Source: Plutella xylostella | Lineage: Eukaryota > Arthropoda > Insecta > Lepidoptera > Plutellidae | Direction of reading: 5' to 3' | DNA: 64,000 nt | NCBI RefSeq assembly: GCF_932276165.1 | Contig: NC_064002.1 | Coordinates: forward strand, 5,952,001-6,016,000 | Shown here: positions 46,666 through 55,795 of the stretch, piece after piece | Layout: every line of letters begins with the position of its first letter | Position numbering within the stretch: the stretch's first letter is position 1 | Notes under the pieces: model-generated | Told to the model about the DNA's origin: nothing | Database searches by the model: none | Seen by the model: only the letters and a program-made list of their open reading frames with translations | Program-made: the position numbers and the translations under genes

Positions 46666-49600
46666 TCCAAACGCCCCCTGTCTGGGAAGAGATTTTATGC
46701 TCAGCGGAACCGCCTGCACTATTGCTAGCACGGTCATCATCATCATCATCAGCCATCATTATGAGTGACTTATTTAGAAGGTATCGAGTAACGTGCGCTA
46801 TTCATCAGTGATTTTGGCATATGCAGACGAACGTTTACTGCCAAGGTTGGTCATGTTAGCCATACAAGGGCACACCAACGAAGCCTGAGTAACCACCTGC
46901 AGTCGCCGTAGCCGCATCGGCATGGATGACGACAAATCGGGTAACGTGCACCGCTTCTAAAAGTGTTATAGCACTTCAATTTGATGCCTCCGCTGAGGTA
47001 GGGTATTCTATTAAAGCAGCTTTCTTCTGAGTGACCTGTAGACTGCTCCTGGGGATAGTTGTGCAATAATTTTTTTTATTTTTTTTTTATTTCGATGTCT
47101 CTGCTGAAGAAACTGTCTAATGCAGCTTTTGTTCTAAACTGCCTAAAGATCATTGGACTGCTCATGGGAATGGTGACGCACGGTAAGTACAGGAGCGTTA
47201 CTCTATACTGATGAGAAACGAACGAACGAGAGCTGTCGTGCAATCGGCACGTTTAATACATACAAACAGATAGAGCGGCTCGCGCCGCAGTGCACTGAAA
47301 GTTCGTTTTTCGTCATATAAAGTGACCCACCCAGACACTATCTTAAGTGTCATGACACATCGGCAGATTCCAGCTTTGAGTCTTTTCTTTTCTCGGCTGT
47401 GAGCAAAGTGAATCCCACCGGCGAGTGTTCAACCTAAAAGCACTGAGCTAATTCCTGATTTCGTGAAAGTCGTTGTTGCTATACCATACCGCTTCACAAG
47501 TTACCGAATTTATTATGATCCTACTGTCGGGTGATCATGATCGGAGTGTCATCGCGGTTTCTGAGTGGCACCATATTAGCTGTCTTCGTTATGTCCCAGT
47601 GAATTGTGAGTGTGTATCCGAGCTCTTTGTTGAAAAATGCGTGAACCTCCTACGCAGCAGCTGTCTACTAGTGGTGTATCGAATAAATCGAGTAACGGTG
47701 CTCTTGCACGAGACGACTACCTTTTGGTAAAATTATAACTTCCACTATTTTGGGAACATGCATATACCTACTGTGTACTGTGTATCACATCACGTGTAGC
47801 CGCAGCCCTACTCAATGTACGGGGCTAGATAATAAACAATGGCAGTCGTCATTAAATTTCTATGAATTTCGAAGGTCATCATTTGGAGCACAATCCAAAG
47901 TGTGAAAGTACCTATTCATGCCTAAACGGCTTCTCTAATGAAAATGTATTTTTAATTCGATTCTGGCGCAAACGTTTCATAACTATTTTTCAACACTGTA
48001 TCTGCTGAAACTACTTAGACTGACTGGTTAAGATGCAGACGTGCCGTTTTCACAATTCCATTTTGAGTAATCCTCAACTGTTTTATGGATCTTTCAGTTA
48101 GTTACGTAACTAGTTACCAAGTAAAAAAATTACTTGTGTCATGCTCGTACTCGCATCTCATTTAGGAGCTCTCTGGCCTCTAGCTGAATGCTAGAACTGG
48201 TAAATATATCTACTAAGCTAGTACAGAGTTATAACCGGGCAGCGGTGACGTGGTAGCTGCTTGATTTATTAGAGTTTGCTGAAAACTTTCTAAATAAGTA
48301 ATAATTATTAGTCATAATATTAACTCTTCGCAGTTCTTTCAGAATGCAACACCAGGTCGCTGAAGTAGGTAACCTTCCTTAGCTGGACAACAACAACAAC
48401 AAGTAAAGAATGTCACAGTTATTCGCCGTTCCACTGTCATATCGATGTCCAAGGACTTTTTCTTGGGTATAGCTAACTACCTAAGTTTACCTATAGATAG
48501 CCGCAAGCTATCTGCTGTTGGCGAACTGTCAGTTCTGATTGATAAGTCAGGCTCGAGGTGGCTCGTCCAACTGTCCATGTTCCCGCCACCATGATTGTTG
48601 CTTCCACAGATTAGAGAGTCTATGTTGGCTGTCGTTGCATCAGGTCTGATCAGGTACAACTAACATCTTTACGTACCATCTTTATTTAATCGAGCTATTT
48701 TATTTTGTTTTATCTAGGTTGACTTAATGGTTTCAAAATCGAATCTACAACAATGTAAGTAGGTACCTACCTACGTACCTTTGAAGTGCAGCAACAAGGC
48801 GAAGCCTTAAGGTTTTGGCCGAGACCTGCCCGTAGTGTTGACGAACATACCTAAAGGTGGCCTTGTTAATGTTTTTCATATGAAGTACTGAACATTTTAC
48901 TTATCCTGGTGGCATGACTGATCATTTACTTACCCAGTTAAGACATGTTAGCCGGGTTTCATTTATCAACTATTATAATTGTTATTGTTGTGTTAATCAA
49001 TCTTTATTAATTGATGTCATCTACCAAGGAATGCTGCCAGAGCTCATAATATTCACACATGATGATACAGAATGATAGTAGCCCACAAAATCGGTGCAAA
49101 GGCTTATAAAATAACTTTCCTTCCTAGTAGGACTGCACAGGAACTCGTTAACCGCCGAGTTAGTTAGAATACAAAATTAGACTGTGTGTTACTTGTCAAT
49201 CTAGAATATGAATATAGTGACCTGCATCATGTTTTGAAAAACTGAATACTTAGTTATCCGCCAGTGTCACAGCCTTCATCTAATCTTTTCCAGTAGCTGA
49301 TGAGGCTGAGATATTTAGTAAAATTATCTTCCCTTCAAGCACCACTCCTCGTTCCAAGGACTAGATGCCGCGCCAGGTGTTGCAGGCCGTGTCGTCGTAC
49401 AGGGCTGACTGAGCAGGTCCTCGAGGCTCCAGGGTCGGCTGCTGCATTTCTGAGGTCAGTCCAGAATTACATACCCTAGTCAGCATGTGCTGACCTGAGC
49501 CTCAGCGGCCTGGATCGATATTCTACATTTTACAGCTTTTAAATATTGTTGCAAAGTATTTCACTGGTTCCATCCATTCGGCTAGTGTATGTTAAAAATA

Positions 49601-49933
49601 TTGCCTTGACAATAACAAGATTTTGATCAATAATTACTTATAAGTATTGCTTTCGAAGAGGCACTGTGTGTATCCATATGTATAAATACCTACCTATATG
49701 TAGGTATAGGTACATACCTTCCATAACTTTCTGACAAGTCAGGAATAATAAGGAAGTACTTAAGTCTTAAGTATACTTATACCTTTCTTTTTAGTATATC
49801 TATTACCTAGAAATCTATGCATTATAAATTTATAGACTCAAATATTTATCTACTGATATACTCATCAGTAGCTTATGGGTCACAGTTGGTTTTCTCTCCA
49901 CCATGCGATAATAAACACATCTCACAATGTTTA

Positions 49934-50026
49934 ACTAGGTTTCAGATAGGCTCAGACTACATAATAGACGCATTTTTCCTGAAATAAAAATGACATATTA
50001 TGTATCTAGCCTATCTGAAACCTAGT
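49934..50026. repeat. 93-bp palindromic module beside the right arm
   Basis: ACTAGGTTTCAGATAGGCT at the left end is complementary to AGCCTATCTGAAACCTAGT at the right end, and both equal the outer end of the 174-bp arms. Between them are about 55 bases with near-complementary ends, CAGACTACATAATA and TATTATGTATCT. The same core occurs inverted directly outside the right arm at about 50222-50269. Confidence 0.85.
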
Positions 50027-50047
50027 CATTTCTGCATGGTGATATTA

Positions 50048-50221
50048 CAACTGAGGCGCGCGGGCGACTCACTCTATTTATATAGGCACCCGCGCCTTGC
50101 AAATTAAAGGTGGAGAGAAAAATGGACTTTATTTAACTGTCACTGTGACCCTTATGATGCCGAACACGGAGAAAGTCGAAACGCCATATCTCACAATGTT
50201 TAACTAGGTTTCAGATAGGCT
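50048..50221 (-). repeat. Right 174-bp inverted arm with core promoter
   Basis: Reverse complement of 45336-45509 without a visible mismatch. It carries the same TATA element (plus-strand ATTTATATA at 50076-50084) and initiator (AACTGA at 50049-50054), here directed leftwards into the block. Behind this initiator the sequence differs from the left side and its first ATG gives only a three-codon frame. Confidence 0.9.
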
Positions 50222-50994
50222 AGATACATAATATGTCATTTTTATTTCAGGAAAAATGCGTCTATTATACGTCGAAGTTTGTATAAAGTGGTATGAAGTG
50301 TATAGCAAGGACTTGTTTTTCCATGGAATTAATAAGTAGGTAGGGTAAACACTGGTGAAATTGGCCACCCCCAATAACTGGCCACACGGCTTTTTATTCG
50401 CCTAAAATAAGAAATACGATGACAGCACGCCATCTGTTACAGCTTGACACTAACCACTAGTAAGTTGTCGTTCATTTTAGTTCACACTCATTCCGCTTGA
50501 AGGATTGGTCTTCAAAATACCCGCAATTTTCTGACAGTCGGCGACAGTGCGTCTGTTAAAATGGTTGTGCGCTAAGAAAACGTTAAGCGAAGACATTATT
50601 TCGAGAGGCGATATTTTTTGTCCCCAGCTTCTGTGAGTGACTTTAAATAGTGACAACGATAGATTTTGAGTTAAGCTATTATAATTTGTACTGATTTAAT
50701 CCTTAATTTGATTTTTTATTGCATTTTTCGACTTGGCCAGTTACTGGTTCCAGTTTTATAGTATTTTTAGTAACTGGCCCCCCTATGCCAGTTACCCCAA
50801 TTTGCTACTTGCAAGTAAATTAACTTAAAATACAGCTTATTACCTTGATTTTAAATAGCATTTTCTGTGGTAAAAATTTTGTAAAAATCGTTCAATATTT
50901 AGTAGTAACTGGCATAGGTATTCTAGTGGCCAGTTACTACATGGCCAGTTACTGAGAACTATTTTATTGTTTCAGGATATATACTTAAATCTCT

Positions 50995-51880
50995 TCAAGA
51001 TAATGGTGGCCCAGCCCACAAACAGCTTTCACTATTTGGACTGTATCCTCATCAATATCCGTAGTGGTTAGCAGCGATTCGAATCGGCTGTGTTGTTCTC
51101 TTTGGAAGCTGGAGTTGCCATGCCAACTTCAATTTGGTGCATCGTGGGACGAAGTGCCTGCTTCATCAGTCTTCTCTCCAGCTTGAAGTTGATATTCAGA
51201 GTGCCTCCAAGAAGTCGGTGATCACTCCCAGTTTAAAATGTATAAATCATATTGTGTAAATCACTGACGCATCTCTGGATATGTGCCGCTTGTCAGACAT
51301 AATGAAGTCGATTTAATTTTTCGTCCTACACCATCGGGGCTTGACCATGTTCACTTCCTGCGGAGATGTTTCTCATAGAAAGAATTCATGAAGTACAGCC
51401 CATTCTGGTCTGTCTCATTCGAGGAAGTCAACAAGAATTTGCCCTCTCCGATTTCTGCTACTAAAGCCATGGGGTCCTACCCTCAATTCTTTGCATTCTT
51501 GTACTCCCACTTTGACGTTGAAGTCCCCATCACAATGGTGTATTGGGTCTTAGCAGAACACTTGATAGCCCTAGAGATATCTTCGTAACTATACTGTTTC
51601 GACTTCTGTGTCATAGTGTGTCGAGGTTGGTGCATATACCTGTACGACCTTCAAGGAATCCCTCTCGGTTAGTTTAAGTACAAGGTACGCTACCCGATTC
51701 GACACACTACTGATCTCCACTAACTTGTTGACAAAAAATCCTACGCCGCCAGTTGGTTACCCTCCCGATGGTAGAGCATGTGGCCAGACTTCAGGGTCAT
51801 CGTGTCCCTCTCTAAGGATTTCCGATAGCCATATTCTATGATATTCTGTGCGGGAGTGTCAGTGCCTGCACCTGGCTCTC
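50995..51880 (-). pseudogene. Degraded RTE-type LINE endonuclease
   Basis: Read on the minus strand, bases around 51545-51420 spell GDFNVKVGVQECKELRVGPHG, and about 51230-51110 spell SDHRLLGG followed by LNINFKLERRLMKQ. These are the catalytic GDFN and SDH blocks of an apurinic endonuclease domain of the RTE/CFDP2-like type, in the right order. Several stops and frame changes separate them, so the element is dead. No reverse-transcriptase domain is recognisable. Confidence 0.75.
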
Positions 51881-52185
51881 TCGAATGGAACCTTTGTGCA
51901 TAACCCCAAGGTCTAAACTGTCTTTCTAAGCTTGGACCATTTCCCACCATGCTGGCATTCCACTGCGGGTTGGTGGGTTCACATATCTAGATTTGCAAAA
52001 TCTAGACATGCAAGTTTCCTCACGATGTTTTCCTTCACCGTAAGAGTGAGGTATAAGGTATACATTGTACTTAAGTTAAAAGAACTAATTGGTACATGTC
52101 AGCACCGGGATTCGAACCCGCATCTCTGGCGTGAGAGGGCGGGCGCTTACCCGACTGAGCTACCACCGCTCTCCGATAGCCCTAA
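51880..52185 (-). mobile_element. tRNA-derived SINE
   Basis: On the minus strand the head near 52170 reads AGCGGTGGTAGCTCAGTCGG, with an RNA polymerase III A box (TAGCTCAGTCGG), and about 45 bases on the B box GGTTCGAATCCCGG. It continues through CGTGAGGAAACTTGCATGTC and GGTGGGAAATGGTCCAAGCT to GTTATGCACAAAGGTTCCAT. It is about 300 bp. A decayed relative lies at 4085-4230. Because of the intact A and B boxes it could be misread as a tRNA gene. Confidence 0.85.
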
Positions 52186-52507
52186 GATGTCCTTATTTTT
52201 TTGCCCAGCTCTACCTCGTGTTACACCATCTTCTCGTCCTCTCTCAGTGTCCGTGCGTTGTATGTAGCAAGTTGTATTTTATACAATCTTAAAATTAGTT
52301 CAAGAAGAAGCTAAGATTTAAAGATTTGACTTAATATAAACTTAAAATAATTCAATATGATTGTTTATAAAGATTTGTGATGATTTATAGATAAGAAACT
52401 TATTTTTTGTCATAATAATATGAGAATTGTGACGTTGTTACACTAATTACATTGAAGGAGTATTAAATTGTAGAAGTATTTTTGTTTTTATATTAAATTT
52501 TGTTAGA

Positions 52508-52575
52508 ATATCCTTCCTTCATTGGAAGGAAACCCGTGCCCCAGCAGGTGGGGACGTGATGATGATGATGAACTG
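52508..52575 (+). repeat. 3' tail of a dispersed repeat
   Basis: CCTTCCTTCATTGGAAGGAA, then CCCGTGCCCCAGCAGGTGGG, GACGTGATGATGATGATGA. This is the same tail as in 40850-40925. Confidence 0.75.
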
Positions 52576-52985
52576 TTTATTTGTTAAGAAATATTAGATA
52601 TTTCTCATTATTAAGTGTTAACACATTAACTACGTCATAACACATTAATTGTAATAGGTTTTTTATAATGTTTGCAGTAGTTATAAGGTTAAAACTTGTC
52701 ATTTTAGTTAATTATATTAGGTGGCCAGTTACTGCAAAATAAGAGGGCCAGTTACTAAAATTTATGGCCAGTTACTACACAAAAGTGATACTTTTCATTT
52801 AAATAAAGATATTTAAATAAATAGTTCTTATTGATTATTAAATTGATCAAAAAAACAATCAACAGGATCTAGTGAATCATTAGATATATAAATCACCTAA
52901 ATCAGATCATGCATTTAGATGGAGCACACACGTAAAGTGGCCAAGGTGCTTAAGTGGCCAGTTACTACCCCTTTTCCCCTACCTA

Positions 52986-53929
52986 CAGTGAAACTATAAA
53001 GTCCTGAAATTAAATGAGGGCACTGCTATCTTTCATGTAGCAACCCTATATAGCGAAACATAACTGACTTTGATACTTGAAATTTTGCCTGAACAACTTA
53101 CCATCCACAAAAAAAGCTCTTATACAAGCTAGAAGGTGTTAATATGAAGCCTATAATAGTGAAACCAATAAATATTTATTTAGATAACGTTATTACAACT
53201 GTATAAAAAAAACTGGATCTGTTGACGAAGGGCACACATAGTAAAGACATCAATTGCTCTTTTTGGACGGCCAGTTCTGTTTCTTCCAGGAGTTAGGAAT
53301 ATTCCATATTTTGCCCTCTTTGGCACGCTGGTCCGATATAACTATAAAATAAAATAAAAAATCTTTTTGAGTTACACAATGGCCCCCAAATTCACACAAT
53401 GTGAATTTAGTAAGTAAACAAAAAATATATCTGCAAGTATCAAAATGTTAAGGTTTGACTCAACTGAAACCAGATGAAACCTACAATCAATGGTATGTAA
53501 ACAATGTTCGACTTGGGCTCTAAACCTAGGTTTATCGATAAATGAAGCGTTGGTACTAATAAAAAATGAGTTATTACAATTTGTACAATGCTACATACCC
53601 GTCATACACGCTGTACGAGCGTAAACATCCTCCAAATTCGACAAAATGTGTCCAGCTTGATGTTCCGCTAAACATTGTATAAAAACTCGATAAATAACTT
53701 CACTAGCTTAACTACGAATATTTTTCTTCATCTTCCTAATTGCAACCAAGCGTAAATTGTTGCTTTTATCTAGATTATCCTTATAATTAATAAGAAAATT
53801 CAAAAAAACAGCCAACCGCCTATTGACATAAACAATTGTTATGACTTTTATGTTTCTTTTCTAATGGTGCCAGGCTCCTGAAATTTTTAGTTCCTAAAAC
53901 ATTAATTTCAGGACTTTATAGTTTCACTG
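52986..53929. mobile_element. Tc1/mariner-like element, 944 bp, CAGTGAAACTATAAAG ends
   Basis: The left end CAGTGAAACTATAAAGTCCT plus GAAATTAA is matched in inverse at the right (TTAATTTCAGG, ACTTTATAGTTTCACTG). TA flanks both ends (52984-52985 and 53930-53931). CAGT termini and TA duplications are typical of Tc1/mariner elements. The interior contains two short exon-like stretches on the minus strand (next entry) and no intact transposase that I recognise. Confidence 0.8.
53245..53690 (-). other. Two exon-like stretches inside the TIR element
   Basis: On the minus strand, about 53690-53600 can be read as AEHQAGHILSNLEDVY then ARTACMTG up to a donor GGGTATGT. After an acceptor TTTTATAG near 53341, VISDQRAKEGKIWNIPNSW continues to a TGA. 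An overlapping alternative frame starts with ATG at about 53675 (MFSGTSSWTHFVEFGG). All are short. I cannot tell whether this was ever a gene and I recognise no family. Confidence 0.25.
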
Positions 53930-54051
53930 TACTTACGTAAAAAACTTACATACATTTCTTTTCTATTTTCTATGAATGAAATATTATTGAAGGCAATACT
54001 GACTGACTGGGATGGACGGACGCTGGTCCCCTGGGACTCCTGGGAGCGTGT

Positions 54052-54188
54052 TAAGCTGCGTACAGACCGGCCCAACGAACGCTCAACGATGGATATTTAA
54101 TCATACATAATACAGGGGCGATTACAGCAACGAAGGTCAACGAAACCCGTTCGTTGGCGTTCGTTTGACCGGTCTGTGCGCAGCTTTA
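54052..54188. mobile_element. MITE, GCGTACAGACCGGCC family (copy 2)
   Basis: Inverted ends AAGCTGCGTACAGACCGG and CCGGTCTGTGCGCAGCTTTA. The interior (AACGAACGC..., CATACATAATACAGGGGC, CGTTCGTTGGCGTTCGTTTG) is the reverse complement of the copy at 831-966 with some differences. Confidence 0.8.
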
Positions 54189-55795
54189 GGAGCTTGTTAT
54201 GGGATTCTACATAGTACCTATATTGTGTAAGTAGGTACGTTTGCGTCTTCACATCCAGCAGCAACAGTTAGAGTGGCGGCCTCGGCGGTTCAAAATGCTG
54301 CTAGATTAAAGCACCAAACTAGGTAAGTACCTACCTATACGGTTTTGAAAACCCTTTAGCATTTGTGACCAGAGGACCAGAGGGGTTTGGGACAGTGAGG
54401 CTAAAGCCCTCATAAGGGATTTAGAATCTAGACGGCCGTATTGTCTCCTGAGGATATGATCGTCGCTTCAGTCGTAGGTACTTGGCTCAAAGCTCTTGTG
54501 TTGTGCTACTTATTCAAAGAGGTAACGCTAACTCATGGTGGATAATTAATTCATTAACTAAAATTTTATATTTTTACTTCTTTCTTTGACAAAGCTTGTT
54601 ATTTATTTATCTTTATTAATTTATGAACACTTTATAGTAATTATAAATTACTTATGAAGTAACAATAAAAAACAAGAGTAGAAATTTTAAGATAACTGAA
54701 CAAAGGCGGGCTTATTGCCAAAAAGCAATTACTTCCAGCCAACCCTTGTTAGGTTGGGAGAAATTGTTAAGTACTTCATTTTATTCAGTATTCTTATCTA
54801 ATAAAATTGTAATAAGTAGGTATTAATAAAAAATATAACAATGAGCCGTACAGTGTACTTCAAAAAAGAAATAAAGTAAAAAGAAACAGTAAGTAGGTAC
54901 TTACTCACTTTACTTACTTACTTAGATGAAAAACGGTCAAAATAAAGACCTTCTAAATAATGCATGTAGTAGGGTATACCTACCTAACTACCTATGCTGA
55001 CACGGAGTCGGGCTTTCAGGTTTTTACTTCACCTATCTAACTAAATCTAACTCAAGTCTAGTTTTTTTTTAATCATGCATAATGATGCAACATAACTAGG
55101 TACTATATGCAACTATAAAGTCCTGCAAACTATTATTATTTAGCGACTTTGTTGGTTTGTCGTCGATGCATTATTATATTTATTTAAGGAAACATCCGTT
55201 AAATTTATTATCAATCGGTATTTTATTTTTGAAATGTAAGTAAGTAAAGTTATTTACGAAAATGATAAAAGTCATTGCAAAATCTTTATTGTCAGGACTT
55301 TTTAGTTCCGTTTCTACTTACAGATTCCACGTTAAAACATAAATTATTTAAAGAACTGATATAGCATCCTTTATTTTAAGCTAAACACGTCACACCTGGC
55401 TGTTTCACAAGTTCGAAAGTTACGGATTTATTTCTAACTTTTGTAAAGGTTTTGAACTTTTTTCCCTTCTGCCGATCAACCCCTCGAGTTTGATGGAGCA
55501 TGCGCAGAGCACCCTCCGCTGACAGGGAAAGCGTATCCCAACATTTTACTTTCAGTTGAGTTCTAGACCGCGGGACGTGATCACTATATCCTATTATCCT
55601 GGAAATACGTCAAAAGTTTTACGACAACTGTTTTCATATATTTTCAAAAATAGTGGCTTAAAGTGGCGTTATAAAATAATTATGTGAGTGGTGCAGGGTG
55701 CAGTTAATGTGTCGGGGTCCTTAGAATGTGATCGCCTCAGATATGGGAGGAGACGTAATTGCAAATGTTAATGGTTTCGGTTCATTAATTTATAA
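54189..55795. other. Spacer upstream of UNC5
   Basis: AT-rich with no supported gene. At about 55108-55316 there are inverted motifs, AACTATAAAGTCCTGCAAA and the complement of TTGTCAGGACTTTTTAGTTC, resembling the ends of the element at 52986-53929, so a smaller related element is likely. The UNC5 promoter and leader are probably in the last 300 bases; no TATA box stands out. Confidence 0.45.

Larger units (their letters stand above)
45730..50040. other. Interior of the 4.9 kb block
   Basis: Apart from the minisatellite, I see mixed-composition DNA without a convincing coding frame. A CATATAAAGTGACC motif near 47315 could be a weak TATA element. A GC-rich patch at about 49340-49515 (CTCCTCGTTCCAAGG ... 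GACCTGAGCCTCAGCGG) is unlike its AT-rich surroundings and shows CTGACC/GGTCAG-type internal complementarity. Confidence 0.4.
45336..50221. mobile_element. Unclassified 4.9 kb block bounded by identical 174-bp inverted arms
   Basis: The left arm (45336-45509) and right arm (50048-50221) are perfect inverted repeats as far as I can read them, both starting AGCCTATCTGAAACCTAGTT from the outside. The enclosed 4.5 kb has no recognisable transposase, integrase, polymerase or structural gene. It holds a GC-rich minisatellite and unclassified sequence. I found no simple target duplication. It could be a non-autonomous foldback or long-TIR transposon, or a local inverted duplication. Just inside the right arm is a 93-bp palindromic module. 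Confidence 0.6.
50343..52981. mobile_element. 2.6 kb element with GGCCAGTTACT subterminal motifs
   Basis: The two ends are loosely inverted: TAGGGTAAACACTGGTGAAA then TTGGCCACC on the left, and the complement of GGCCAGTTACTACCCCTTTT and CCCCTA on the right. The 11-mer GGCCAGTTACT or its complement, complete or with one change, recurs about ten times: near 50376, 50735, 50769, 50786, 50903, 50937, 50943, 52723, 52746, 52764 and 52955. It is clustered at both ends and absent from the middle. The middle is filled by an RTE-type LINE remnant and a SINE. Such terminal clusters are what transposase-binding sites look like. No transposase is preserved. Confidence 0.55.

Noticed and set aside
46500..46760. 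Cys/His-containing repeats read as zinc fingers
   Set aside because: Spacing does not fit any zinc-binding motif; the residues come from the minisatellite unit.
46021..46811. Several open frames of 110-220 codons on both strands
   Set aside because: They arise from one GC-rich minisatellite; frames are open on both strands at once, peptides are repetitive, and no start context, splice structure or known domain supports any of them.
45336..50221. Integrated densovirus-like genome, because of the size and inverted ends
   Set aside because: No replication or capsid protein remnant is visible in any frame, and the arms carry a host-type promoter only.
52090..52185. Possible tRNA gene on the minus strand
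   Set aside because: A and B boxes are present, but the sequence runs on into a SINE body shared with 4085-4230 and does not form a proper tRNA 3' half.
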